Position numbers and translations under genes: made by a program. 64,000 nt of DNA from an uncultured bacterium (GTDB taxonomy: Bacteria; Cyanobacteriota; Vampirovibrionia; Gastranaerophilales; Gastranaerophilaceae), in assembly GCA_902791985.1 (NCBI GenBank), contig CADAYD010000004.1:84735-148734 (forward strand). The letters are read 5' to 3'. The notes beneath the pieces were generated by a model that saw only the letters and a list, made by a program, of their open reading frames with translations, did no database searches and had not been told where the DNA came from. The first letter of the stretch is position 1, and each line of letters begins with the position of its first letter. Shown here piece after piece: positions 17,371 through 26,613 of this stretch.

Positions 17371-18498
17371 CTATACTTCCTTAAAGATTAAAGAAGCATT
17401 TTGTCCCCCAAATCCAAAAGAGTTTGAAAGTGCCGCATGAATTTCAGACTTAACAGCCTTATGCGGTACATAATTCAAGTCCGCTACTTCAGGATCTTGA
17501 TGTTCAAGATTTATAGTAGGAGGAACTACATTATCATTAATTGTTTTTACACACGCAATCGCTTCTACAGCACCTGTCGCACCAAGCATGTGTCCGTGCA
17601 TACTTTTTGTTGATGATACAAATAAATTTGGATTTTGTTTTTTATCACCAAATAATGCTGCAACAGCATGCGATTCGGCTTTATCTCCCAATCCGGTACT
17701 TGTCCCGTGTGTGTTAATATATTGAATTTGTTCAGGTTTAAGTTCTGCATCTTTTAGTGCAAATTCCATAGCCTTGATTGCACCTTTACCCTCAGGATCC
17801 GGAGCAACAACATCATAAGCATCCGCTGTTTGACCGTAACCTGCAATTTCAGCATAAATATGAGCGCCTCTTGCTTTTGCGTGTTCATAATCTTCTAATA
17901 CCAAAACACCTGCGCCTTCGCCCATTACAAAACCATCTCTGCCTATGTCATAAGGTCTTGATGCAGTTGAAGGGTCATCATTGCGTCTTGACAAAGTTCT
18001 TGCCGCTGAAAATGCACCTACACCAACATCACAAATTGTTGCTTCACAACCGCCTGCAACAACTATATCAGCATCACCGTACTGAATTGAACGGAACGCA
18101 TCAGGCCCTCTTTCCAAAATTTTAATATGATTATCTTCAAAAGTTTTGAATCCGCCTGCTGCTGAACTGACTATTACACCGACTCTGTATGGGTCTATAC
18201 CAAGACTTTCAATATCTTCAAGTTTAGCATCTTTGATTGCTTCATCAGCCGCAACCATAGCAAACTGAACAAATCTGTCAGTTTTTTTAATTTCTTTCGG
18301 ATCCATATAATCTTCAGGATTAAAATCTTTTTGTTTTACTTCCGCAGAAACATGAACCACATGTTTAGAAATATCTATTGATTCCGATGTTGAAGTTCCG
18401 CTTTTGCCTTCCTTTATACTATTCCAGAATTTATCTACTCCGACGCCAAATGGGGTAACTGCGCCCATTCCGGTAATAACTACTCTTCTTTTTGTCAT
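17371..18498 (-). CDS. fabF: 3-oxoacyl-ACP synthase II lacking the active-site cysteine block
   Basis: Recognisable KAS II of fatty-acid elongation (RRVVITGMGAVTPFG; then INTHGTSTG and HGHMLGATGAVEA with both catalytic histidines). The segment that normally lies between the ERGP motif and DAFRSIQYGDAD is absent. In the family this holds about 45 residues, including the SPF..P..I.NM stretch and the nucleophilic Cys of TAC-x-x-G. Here the frame reads straight through ERGPDAFRSI. The product is about 375 residues against the usual 410-415. As read, it cannot form the acyl-enzyme. An in-frame deletion or an assembly collapse are both possible. ATG at 18498 follows AAGGAAA. Confidence 0.9.
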   Translation of the reverse strand: MTKRRVVITGMGAVTPFGVGVDKFWNSIKEGKSGTSTSESIDISKHVVHVSAEVKQKDFNPEDYMDPKEIKKTDRFVQFAMVAADEAIKDAKLEDIESLGIDPYRVGVIVSSAAGGFKTFEDNHIKILERGPDAFRSIQYGDADIVVAGGCEATICDVGVGAFSAARTLSRRNDDPSTASRPYDIGRDGFVMGEGAGVLVLEDYEHAKARGAHIYAEIAGYGQTADAYDVVAPDPEGKGAIKAMEFALKDAELKPEQIQYINTHGTSTGLGDKAESHAVAALFGDKKQNPNLFVSSTKSMHGHMLGATGAVEAIACVKTINDNVVPPTINLEHQDPEVADLNYVPHKAVKSEIHAALSNSFGFGGQNASLIFKEV

Positions 18499-18520
18499 AA
18501 TCTTTTCCTTATTATTTAAT

Positions 18521-18629
18521 AAGATTCTTCTTTTCGTTCTCGTCATTCATAGGACTTTTGCCCGAAGAATCTTGCTCTGAATGACGTACCAGAAATAATA
18601 CGGGAGTGAAACAGTACCGTCCCACTCCC
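18521..18629 (-). repeat. Structured spacer between acpP and fabF
   Basis: Two interleaved perfect inverted repeats: AAGATTCTTC (18521-18530) with 18564-18573, and CGTCATTCA (18541-18549) with 18578-18586. Their A-B-A'-B' order could form a pseudoknot or alternative hairpins just upstream of the fabF ribosome-binding site. A third hairpin is GGGAGTG (18602-18608) with CACTCCC (18623-18629). The TCATTC/GAAGAATCTT wording resembles widespread dispersed repeats, so it may be an inserted repeat. Confidence 0.5.
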
Positions 18630-18660
18630 ATATTTATAAAATTCAATTTTTAAATTCAAA

Positions 18661-18897
18661 TTAGTGAGACAATTTGCTGTCAATATAATTTACAGCATCT
18701 TGAACTGTTTGAATTTTTTCTGCGTCTTCATCAGGAATTTCGCATTTGAATTCTTCTTCTAAAGCCATAACTAATTCAACAGTGTCCAATGAATCAGCAC
18801 CCAAATCATCAGTGAATTTTGCTTCAGGTGTAACTAATTTTTCATCTACACTTAATTGATCTACTACAACTTTTTTAACTGTTTCTAATGTACTCAT
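18661..18897 (-). CDS. acpP: Acyl carrier protein
   Basis: Carrier of growing acyl chains in fatty-acid synthesis. At 78 residues it is the standard size. Phosphopantetheine attaches to S36 in [12 protein letters not shown]. The protein is strongly acidic. GAGGAAAG precedes ATG. It lies upstream of fabF in the conserved acpP-fabF order, separated here by a 160-bp structured spacer. Confidence 0.96.
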   Translation of the reverse strand: MSTLETVKKVVVDQLSVDEKLVTPEAKFTDDLGADSLDTVELVMALEEEFKCEIPDEDAEKIQTVQDAVNYIDSKLSH

Positions 18898-19035
18898 GTT
18901 TTTCTTTCCTCTTTTTTGTAATAAAAATGTATTACTATTAATACTTCTCTTCCTTAATTATATTAGAACAAATTTTTTTTGCAAGAATTTTACAATATAT
19001 GAAGATTTTTGTTATAAAACTTTATATAAACTAAC

Positions 19036-19818
19036 TTATGAATTGCATGCCTTTTGCGCTTCAGCAGCATTTAAATCAATATATTTTTGTTTTCTGGCTT
19101 GATAAATATCTTCAAAATCTTTACCCCAGCCCAAATTATGTAACTGCTCCGGAGTAATTTCTCGTTTAATGCTGCCTATTCTGCGCATAATATCATCCCG
19201 CTTAAAAACTCCATTCCTTTGGTGCCCGTACATTATTGGAATATCGTGCGATTTTGGATTAAATAAATAATTTATTGTTTGAGCAATATCTGTTCTATGT
19301 AAACCTAAGGCACATGCCATATAATAATTATCATTATCCATAATTTTGAAAAGCAAAGGCATTTTATCAATAATTTTGGATGTATCAAGTTTGAATGAAT
19401 CTATAGGAATATGATAATAATTCAATCCTACCGATTTGCATAAATCTTCATAATTTTCACCAGTAAATTTATCTCTCAAATCTATCACTGATTTCAATCC
19501 ATATTCTTTCAATATTGGTATAAATCGTTTATGACGTTTTGAGGATAATGTTTCTCCGCGTAAACCGTTTTTTTCGACAAATCTTAAATTCCCAATTCTT
19601 AAATTCTTTATATTATCAACATCAAAAGCCTTTTCTATTTGTGAATTTAATGATTTAAAAGATATTTGATTTATATTGAATTTATTATAATTTGCCAATA
19701 TATCTAAAGAACTTGTTTTATAACTATTTTTAAATGTATGTTCTGATTTTTTATTCAAATTTTGTGTTGTAAAATTTTGGCAAGACCTAATTTGGGGTAA
19801 ATTATATATTGTTAACAT
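19036..19818 (-). CDS. Tyrosine/dual-specificity phosphatase-like protein A
   Basis: A 260-residue protein with a phosphatase P-loop: C169 to R175 in ACALGLHRTD fits the CX5R(T/S) signature. A typical upstream strand-helix comes before it (GLKSVIDLRDKFTGENY, then YYHIPIDSF). The N-terminal 60-70 residues are Asn/Lys-rich and contain ISFKSL, resembling the FxG-type N-termini of neighbouring proteins. The substrate is unknown. It may be exported and act on host or surface phosphoproteins, which is speculation. AAAGGAG lies upstream of ATG. It lies 59 bp downstream of a paralogue on the same strand. Confidence 0.72.
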   Translation of the reverse strand: MLTIYNLPQIRSCQNFTTQNLNKKSEHTFKNSYKTSSLDILANYNKFNINQISFKSLNSQIEKAFDVDNIKNLRIGNLRFVEKNGLRGETLSSKRHKRFIPILKEYGLKSVIDLRDKFTGENYEDLCKSVGLNYYHIPIDSFKLDTSKIIDKMPLLFKIMDNDNYYMACALGLHRTDIAQTINYLFNPKSHDIPIMYGHQRNGVFKRDDIMRRIGSIKREITPEQLHNLGWGKDFEDIYQARKQKYIDLNAAEAQKACNS

Positions 19819-19877
19819 AAATGTACAAACTCCTTTTGTAACTATGTTAAAACCCCTAAAAATTATTTTTGCTATTT

Positions 19878-21224
19878 TTATAAAATATTTTCTATTCTAT
19901 TTCTTACAGTCGTAATAAAATCATCGTAACTTTTCCAGCCGTATTGAGATATTACTTCCGGATTTTGTTCAATTGCATTAAGAATTTTGTTAATACTATC
20001 TCTTACAGACACTCTTGAAGATCTGTTAATATTTCCATAATAAAATTGGGGAGCGTTTTTGGCTTTTGGATTAAATACATAATTTATTGCCATAGCTAAA
20101 TCAGTTCTTGCTTGACCATTTGCACAACCCGCAATAAAATTACCTTCATTTACTGCTTCTATATATTTTGCCATTTCCTGAAGCTCTTTTAGTGTCCATG
20201 TATCATCTATTGTAAATCTTACATATTTAAAATCCATTTCTTGAGCAAGCGCTATTGCTTTAGGACTGCACACATCTGCAGCACGAAAATCAATAATTGT
20301 TTTAATACCTGCTTGTTTTAGTTTTTCAAGATGTGATTTTATATAAGGCAATTTTTTATTTCCGCCATTTAACGGATTTTTTGCTCTTAAACCATTCATA
20401 TCAGGAGCATCTCTTAAATTTTCAAACATATATACTCTTTGTTGGGTTTTCTTATTTAAAACTTTTTGTCCTAATACCCGATATTTACTATCAGGACTCA
20501 ATTGTTCTTCGACAGCCTTATCAATATTATTAAGTTGTAATCCTTCGTCTGAAAGTCTTGAATTATCATATATACGACTTCTCATATATTCGATATTTTC
20601 ACTATCATAAATATTTTTTACTGCAATAATATCATCATTGTATTTTTGACCTTTAAGTAAATCTGTCATTATATTTAATTCTCGAGTATTTAGAACTCCA
20701 TCATGAGTACAAGATTGAATAATTCGCATCATTTTGTCATAATCTTCATGGTAGAGCAAATCTGCAATTTGTTTAATATCAGAATTTATTACACCATTAC
20801 TGCCTCTATATTGGTTTAGTAATTCCGAGTAAGAAATTTTCTTAGGACTGCTATGAATTATTGCATTATTTGAAACCGTCGCCTCCGGTGCTACACCTTG
20901 CGGTTGCGGAGTTGCTTTTGGGAGTGTCGGAGTTGGGGTTTCATGAGGAATAACTTTTGGAGCCGCCGGCGTTGGAGTTTCATTAACCGCAGCCGTAGTC
21001 GACGGTTTTACTTTCTTTTTTGGAGCAACCGGATTTTTTGCTCTTGATGGTGTTTCATGAATTATCGGCTTTTTATTCTGCCCAACAGGAATCGGGGTAC
21101 GTTTTAAATTCTTTTGCATTTTTGCAGCTCTTTGGTAAGCCGTCTGAAGTTTTGTACCTTTTGAGGCAATTCTTTCTCCTTTTGCAAGGGCTCTACCTAA
21201 TTTTGCTGCTTTTATTAAATTCAT
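19878..21224 (-). CDS. Tyrosine/dual-specificity phosphatase-like protein B with Pro-rich linker
   Basis: A 448-residue paralogue of the downstream protein. Residues 1-55 are basic and helical, and 55-125 form a Pro/Thr/Ala-rich linker with repeated HETPTP-like units. Residues 130-240 are helical, and the C-terminal 200 residues are phosphatase-like: IKTIIDFRAAD, KYVRFTIDD, then C367 to R373 in GCANGQARTD (CX5R). Shared tails (INYVFNPKA here, INYLFNPKS in protein A) confirm the paralogy. The linker suggests a modular exported protein. GAGGAT precedes ATG, and a TTTTTATATAA element lies about 40 bp upstream. Confidence 0.72.
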   Translation of the reverse strand: MNLIKAAKLGRALAKGERIASKGTKLQTAYQRAAKMQKNLKRTPIPVGQNKKPIIHETPSRAKNPVAPKKKVKPSTTAAVNETPTPAAPKVIPHETPTPTLPKATPQPQGVAPEATVSNNAIIHSSPKKISYSELLNQYRGSNGVINSDIKQIADLLYHEDYDKMMRIIQSCTHDGVLNTRELNIMTDLLKGQKYNDDIIAVKNIYDSENIEYMRSRIYDNSRLSDEGLQLNNIDKAVEEQLSPDSKYRVLGQKVLNKKTQQRVYMFENLRDAPDMNGLRAKNPLNGGNKKLPYIKSHLEKLKQAGIKTIIDFRAADVCSPKAIALAQEMDFKYVRFTIDDTWTLKELQEMAKYIEAVNEGNFIAGCANGQARTDLAMAINYVFNPKAKNAPQFYYGNINRSSRVSVRDSINKILNAIEQNPEVISQYGWKSYDDFITTVRNRIENIL

Positions 21225-21461
21225 AAAATTTTATCCTCGCAGTATTTTATCGCTTCACTATTTATATAAAAACTTTTTATTAATTGTTTTTTCACGTTTT
21301 TTATTTTTGTTAAAAAATCTTAATATAACCTGTTTTGAATTTTTTATTATTAGCAAAATTTTTTTTATTTAGGTATTATTATTTAAGGTAATAGTAACGC
21401 ATTAGGTTATCATTTACAGTATAAAATAGAAAATAAATTACAGTACTAAAGGAATATTAGC

Positions 21462-22358
21462 ATGCAAATTACTCCAATTAATAATAATCCAAATTTCGGA
21501 CATTCGTTCAGAGTAAGTATATGTACAAAAGGTGATGATGGAATTGTAAAGTTTATTAACCCGTCAGAAAACCATAAACTTTACAAACAACTCCATTCAA
21601 AAATTGTAAATTGGCTTAATGAAGATTATTATACAAATTTACGCAATTTATACGGTTTACCGAGAAAAACTGAAAGAATAAAACCTGAAACCGTTAAACA
21701 TAAAGAAATGGCTGCAAAATTAAGAGAAATAGATGATGATTATGCAAGATTCAATGTTGTGCGTTCTTTTTATCGCAGAAATAAACTTAGTATAATCGCA
21801 ACGGGACCGGATGTTTCTATTGCAGAAAATCTTAAAGGAATAAAAGAAATTGGAACAGCAAAAGCTGATTCTGTTTGGACTTATGGAAACTCCCACAGCG
21901 AATATGTAAAAGCTCTTTCTAAAGCCGTAAAAAATAATGTGCTTGATTTTGTTCAACATGACAATGTATTACTTCATTCGCCAAGAAATAAAGAAATTAT
22001 GTTAAAAACTGTATTCAAATCGGTTGGAAAATCTGCTAAAAAACCTCATTATGAACTTGAAGATTTTGAATTTCATGAAAATTACACAAAACGCACTCTC
22101 GCTCCGGTAAACCCTAATTTTATCAGATTTAAACAAAGTAAAGGTATGCTTGATGAAATTAAGAAAACCATTGAATATCACTTAAATAAAATTCTTGGCA
22201 AACGAGTCCATTTTAGCGATATAAACCAAATTTTATATCCAAAAATCCAAACCCCGCAAACAGTAAAAACAGCGGAAAAAATCGCTAAAAAACCTGAACC
22301 AAAACCAACATTTGTTCGCAAAGAACCTAAACAACTTGAACTGGATTTTAAGGAATAG
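21462..22358 (+). CDS. Unrecognised protein with FxG-type N-terminus
   Basis: A 298-residue soluble, basic protein of unknown function. It opens with MQITPINNNPNFG, the clearest example in this window of a short N-terminal pattern (hydrophobic start, Asn-rich, then Phe-Gly) shared with several neighbours. A central part (IIATGPDVSIAENL, WTYGNSHSEYVKAL) is well folded in appearance. The tail is Lys/Pro-rich. AAGGAA precedes ATG. The next gene starts 14 bp after its stop, so the two are probably one operon. Confidence 0.65.
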   Translation: MQITPINNNPNFGHSFRVSICTKGDDGIVKFINPSENHKLYKQLHSKIVNWLNEDYYTNLRNLYGLPRKTERIKPETVKHKEMAAKLREIDDDYARFNVVRSFYRRNKLSIIATGPDVSIAENLKGIKEIGTAKADSVWTYGNSHSEYVKALSKAVKNNVLDFVQHDNVLLHSPRNKEIMLKTVFKSVGKSAKKPHYELEDFEFHENYTKRTLAPVNPNFIRFKQSKGMLDEIKKTIEYHLNKILGKRVHFSDINQILYPKIQTPQTVKTAEKIAKKPEPKPTFVRKEPKQLELDFKE

Positions 22359-22372
22359 TATATTTAAATAAA

Positions 22373-23260
22373 ATGAAAATTTTAAGCATAACAAATCATT
22401 CAATTTATAGAAATAATCAAAAATATCAAAATATATCTTTCAAAGGAAAAACCGAAAATCAAAATTTTTCAAATTCAGATGAGTCGGATTTACTTAAAGA
22501 TAATTTTAATGATGCCTATAATCGTGAATATGTTCCTGTTGAATATGAAAAAACTCCACTAATATATTCTCATCCTTTAGTTTTGCCAAGTATGAGAGAA
22601 CGTATTGATAAGGATACTTTCAGGGATGATGAATTATTTTATGATGATTATGATATAAAAGCATATTTAGGACCTAATAAATATGGTTTAGATGATGTTC
22701 TCATTCCGGAAGATTTATGGATGAAAGATTTAAGAAATGATAGGAAAAATCTTAGTAATATAGAAACAAATCTTATGCCGGATGAAGTTTTAAATTATGA
22801 TGCGATGCATAATCCGTGGCGCTCAGAGCAAACCAAAAAAGAAAAAGAAAGAGAAATTAATTACAAAATGAAAGCGCAACATGAAATATATAAAGTCCCA
22901 AATACAAAAAAGGAAACTGTCAAAGAAATTTTTAATAGTGCCACGCTTTTAACCAACGGGAAGTTACGCATAAATCCTGAACTTTGTGATTTGGCAATTG
23001 ATTTATATAAAAATTCAAAAGAATGGTCTGATACGGAAAAAAATATTATGAAAGAAGTTAAAGTTCCGTTTTACCAAGATATTTATGTTGATTTTTCAAG
23101 AAAAAAACTCACTGCCGTTTTAAATTGTTTATTTGTAAAAGATACAAATAAGGAAACTTTAGAAGTCCTAAATAAATTCTTCAAAGGCAATGAATATAAC
23201 CTTCGCTCTATTTTTTCGGAAGAGGAATTAAAGGATTTAATAGATAAAATAAATGATTGA
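22373..23260 (+). CDS. Unrecognised acidic protein with FxG-type N-terminus
   Basis: A 295-residue protein of unknown function. The N-terminus (MKILSITNHS, then ISFKGKTEN near residue 22) follows the same pattern as the gene before it. The rest is highly charged with many Asp/Tyr. There is no signal peptide or membrane helix. No proper ribosome-binding site is close to the ATG, so translation may be coupled to the upstream gene. It ends one base before the convergent pheT stop. Confidence 0.6.
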   Translation: MKILSITNHSIYRNNQKYQNISFKGKTENQNFSNSDESDLLKDNFNDAYNREYVPVEYEKTPLIYSHPLVLPSMRERIDKDTFRDDELFYDDYDIKAYLGPNKYGLDDVLIPEDLWMKDLRNDRKNLSNIETNLMPDEVLNYDAMHNPWRSEQTKKEKEREINYKMKAQHEIYKVPNTKKETVKEIFNSATLLTNGKLRINPELCDLAIDLYKNSKEWSDTEKNIMKEVKVPFYQDIYVDFSRKKLTAVLNCLFVKDTNKETLEVLNKFFKGNEYNLRSIFSEEELKDLIDKIND

Positions 23261-25741
23261 TTACTCCCTAAAACTTATTTGTGCATAAGTTTTTTGGAGT
23301 TTTTCACGAACAGACTGCATTTGCTGCTCAATGATTTCATCAGTTAAAGTTGCACTCTCATCCTGCATTTTAATCCTGAATGCTACCGATTTAAAACCTT
23401 CTTCAACATGTTCGCCCTGATAAATATCAAAAATTTCGGAACCTTTAAAGATATTTTGTTTAACAGAACTCTTGATAACCTTTTGAATATCCTCGCAAGT
23501 AACATCTTCGTTTATAATAAATGCGATATCACGGCGCACCTCAGGGAATTGTGGAATATGTTTGAATCGTGGCACGGTTTCTTTTACCACACCAATCAAT
23601 TCTTCTAAATCAACTTTGAACAAATATGCACGTTGATTGAGTTTTAACTTGTCTTCAACTGTCGGGTGTAATTGACCAAAATATCCTATTGGAGTCGGTT
23701 TTTTACCTAAAAGCATTATTACACCGGTTCTGTACGGATGAAGAACGTTGTGCGACTGCGATAATTCTGTTTTATCCAACGCAACAAATTTTATTCTTCT
23801 TGAAACATCAAGTTCATTAAATAAATTTTCAATGATTCCTTTAACATAATAGAAACCTGTTTCTGTCTTGATTTCCCATTTAGAATTCTGAACTTCACCG
23901 GTTATTATACCTTCCAGCACACGCGTTTCTTTAACACCGGTATTTTTTTCATCCGCAGAGCCGTTTTTAATATAAGTTTTACCGATTTCATATGCCCAGA
24001 ATGTTTTTTGACCGTTATCAAAATTTGTTTTCATACAATTTAGCACACTTGCTGCCAAATTTTGTCTTAACATTGAAAATTCTTCACTCGCAGCATTTGC
24101 TACTTTGACAGCATTTTTATCATCATATGTCATTTTGAACTTGTCCAGTAATGATTTTCCGATAAGAGAACTTGTTTGAATTTCGTTCAAGCCGGAACAT
24201 TGCATTACATCCCGAACTTTTGCGATAACTCTTTCTTCCAGAGAAATTTCCGGTAATTCTGATTTTGACGGCAATGACGGAGAAATTTTGTCATAACCGT
24301 TAATTCTTGCTATTTCCTCGATTAAGTCTATTTCTCTTGTAACATCACCTGCTCTGAAACTCGGTACGGCAAATTTTGCCGCAAGTTCATTGCCGCCTAA
24401 CTTTTCAAATCCAAGTTTTTCAAGTATATTGATACATTTTTCAGAATCAATTTCGCAACCTAAAATTCGTTTTATCTGAGCATATCGTAAAGTTATATCT
24501 GCAGGAGGCTGTTTGTTTTCACCATCTTCTACAACGCCAATAACTTGAGCTTCCGCATATTCAACAAGTAAATGCATTGCACGCATCAAAGCCGGTTTTA
24601 CGGCCTCTATATCAATTCCGCGCTCAAATCTTGCACTTGCTTCACTACGATAACCAACACTACGGGCAGATTTTCTGTTCGATACCGGTGTAAAATACGC
24701 AGCTTCTAATGCCATTGAGGTTGTATTTTCATCTATTTCAGAGTTTTCACCCCCAAATACTCCGGCTAAACATACACCTTTTTCTTTTGTGGCAATAAGC
24801 ACGCTGTCTGTAGTCAATTCTCTTTCTACACTGTCTAACGTTGTAAGTTTTTCACCTTCTTTGGCACGTCTTACACACAAATACCCGTCTAATTTATCGG
24901 CATCAAAAGCATGAAGTGGGCAGCCATATTCAAGCATAACGTAATTCGTAATATCAACAACGTTATTTATTGGGCGCATACCGGATGCTATAAGTCGTTT
25001 TTGCATCCATTCAGGAGATTTTTTGATTTTTACATTTTCTAAAAGTCCAACTGAATAATATTTACATACATCTTTGTCAATTATTTCGACTTTGAATTTG
25101 TCTGTTGATAAATCTTTTGTACATTCTATCTGATTAAATTTTAACGGTTTATTAAACAAGGCACAAAGCTCCCTTGCCACACCAATTACAGACATTTGGT
25201 CTCCTCTGTTTGCAGTTGGTGCTACATCTATAATCGTATCCTTTTCAAAGCCTAAAACATCCTTTACATCTGTACCTATTTGAACCTCTGGGAAAATTCT
25301 GTTCAAAACCAAAATACCGTCTTCGTCTTGGTAATTTCTGTCGCTTACCCCTAATTCATCTGCTGAACATAACATCCCTTGAGATTCTACACCTCTTATT
25401 ACGGCAGGTGTAAGCTCAAACTGTTCGCCGGTCTTTCGGTCTAAAACTTTTGAACCGACGCTTGCGTAAGGAACTATTTGACCTTCTTTGATATTCTGCG
25501 CTCCGCAAACGACTGTTTTTATTCCCGTACCAGTATTTACTGTAACCAAATGCAAATGATCAGAATTTGGATGATTATCAATTTTTTCTATTTTTACTGT
25601 TTTAATATTCGTAAAAGATGGCTTTAGTTCTTCTATCGCTTCAACTTCCAAACCACTCATTGTGAGTTCATGCGCTATTTGTAACGGCTCTTTATCCGAT
25701 AAATCAACTAATTCGTTCAACCAATTCAATGATATTTGCAT
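23261..25741 (-). CDS. pheT: Phenylalanyl-tRNA synthetase beta subunit
   Basis: Large subunit of the alpha2-beta2 PheRS. The 826 residues contain a tRNA-binding OB domain (about 40-150, NHPNSDHLHLVTVNTG), B3/B4 editing and core regions (SEASARFERGID), a B5 domain, a catalytic-like domain and a C-terminal anticodon-binding FDX-ACB domain (RFKHIPQFPEVRRDIAF). It appears complete. pheS is not adjacent, unlike in many bacteria. GAGGGA precedes ATG. Confidence 0.96.
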   Translation of the reverse strand: MQISLNWLNELVDLSDKEPLQIAHELTMSGLEVEAIEELKPSFTNIKTVKIEKIDNHPNSDHLHLVTVNTGTGIKTVVCGAQNIKEGQIVPYASVGSKVLDRKTGEQFELTPAVIRGVESQGMLCSADELGVSDRNYQDEDGILVLNRIFPEVQIGTDVKDVLGFEKDTIIDVAPTANRGDQMSVIGVARELCALFNKPLKFNQIECTKDLSTDKFKVEIIDKDVCKYYSVGLLENVKIKKSPEWMQKRLIASGMRPINNVVDITNYVMLEYGCPLHAFDADKLDGYLCVRRAKEGEKLTTLDSVERELTTDSVLIATKEKGVCLAGVFGGENSEIDENTTSMALEAAYFTPVSNRKSARSVGYRSEASARFERGIDIEAVKPALMRAMHLLVEYAEAQVIGVVEDGENKQPPADITLRYAQIKRILGCEIDSEKCINILEKLGFEKLGGNELAAKFAVPSFRAGDVTREIDLIEEIARINGYDKISPSLPSKSELPEISLEERVIAKVRDVMQCSGLNEIQTSSLIGKSLLDKFKMTYDDKNAVKVANAASEEFSMLRQNLAASVLNCMKTNFDNGQKTFWAYEIGKTYIKNGSADEKNTGVKETRVLEGIITGEVQNSKWEIKTETGFYYVKGIIENLFNELDVSRRIKFVALDKTELSQSHNVLHPYRTGVIMLLGKKPTPIGYFGQLHPTVEDKLKLNQRAYLFKVDLEELIGVVKETVPRFKHIPQFPEVRRDIAFIINEDVTCEDIQKVIKSSVKQNIFKGSEIFDIYQGEHVEEGFKSVAFRIKMQDESATLTDEIIEQQMQSVREKLQKTYAQISFRE

Positions 25742-25810
25742 TATAAAATCCCTCGTTTATTCTTCTAAATACATAAAAATAGTATTACAAAGCAGAGGGA
25801 TTGTAAATAT

Positions 25811-26014
25811 TTAGTCACTTTCTGCAACAACCGTTGCAATAAGTTCTCCGTAACTGTTAACGCAACCGTTTGTTTCTTCCACAATATATCTTAAATCTGG
25901 ATGTCCTTCTATTGCTTTTTCTGCACAATCCATTGCATCATCATATTCTTTAAATTCACCGATTAAATTTTTTGATAATTCTGATTTATCTTTTGCTGTA
26001 TATACTTGAAACAT
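25811..26014 (-). CDS. Small hypothetical protein
   Basis: A 67-residue acidic protein (opening MFQVYTAKDKSELS), not recognised. Predicted strand-helix-strand with the pattern EYDDAMDCAEKAIEGHPDLRYIVEE, reminiscent of small stand-alone regulatory folds, though no family can be named. GGGAGA lies upstream of ATG. It lies 69 bp upstream of pheT on the same strand and may share its transcript. Confidence 0.6.
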   Translation of the reverse strand: MFQVYTAKDKSELSKNLIGEFKEYDDAMDCAEKAIEGHPDLRYIVEETNGCVNSYGELIATVVAESD

Positions 26015-26069
26015 TATTTTCTCCCGTGTTTATAATTGTAATTTTATAGGTTCTTATGCCTTAATTTTA

Positions 26070-26396
26070 TTATACACCAAAACTTTCAGATAATTTGTAT
26101 GTTATTGATTTAAAAAATGGCAAACCGGTATATGGTCTTGCTTTTAAATCAAATATTTTTACATTTTTTTCTTCATTTTCTACAATATATTCTGATATTT
26201 CTTTATCTTGGAGGGATTGTTTCTCTGTTTCTTCTTCTTTCACATATTGCGAAATTTTTTTTAGCATTAAAAGTTCTTTTTCCGGTGATTGTTTTTCATC
26301 TGATTCAAAATATTTGCTGCCGAATTTGGATGCACGTGTCAAATTTTCATACTTGGCTGCTTTTGCCATTGTTTCATCTAATATTTTTAATAGCAT
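26070..26396 (-). CDS. Small charged hypothetical protein
   Basis: A 108-residue, Lys/Glu-rich, largely helical protein of unknown function. The ribosome-binding site GGGGAG upstream and the composition identify this strand as the coding one; the overlapping plus-strand frame is Ser/Phe-rich antisense. It is on the same strand as, and 55 bp upstream of, the 67-residue gene. Confidence 0.55.
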   Translation of the reverse strand: MLLKILDETMAKAAKYENLTRASKFGSKYFESDEKQSPEKELLMLKKISQYVKEEETEKQSLQDKEISEYIVENEEKNVKIFDLKARPYTGLPFFKSITYKLSESFGV

Positions 26397-26613
26397 AATT
26401 GTAAACTCCCCTTTTTATTTTATAATACTTTTTTTTATTTTTTGTTTCATACATCTTATGGTTGATAATTATAGACATTTTTCCGAATGTAACAATTTGT
26501 TAAAAAAGTATATAAACATGAAATATGCGTTGTAAATTCCTTCAATCAAAAATTTTTTATATAGACATAGGGGATACCAAAATTTGATAGAAAGTAAAAG
26601 GAGGAATTAAGAA

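Noticed and set aside
26095..26535. 146-codon plus-strand frame
   Set aside because: Ser/Phe-rich antisense of the Lys/Glu-rich gene at 26070-26396, which has a proper ribosome-binding site; this frame has none.
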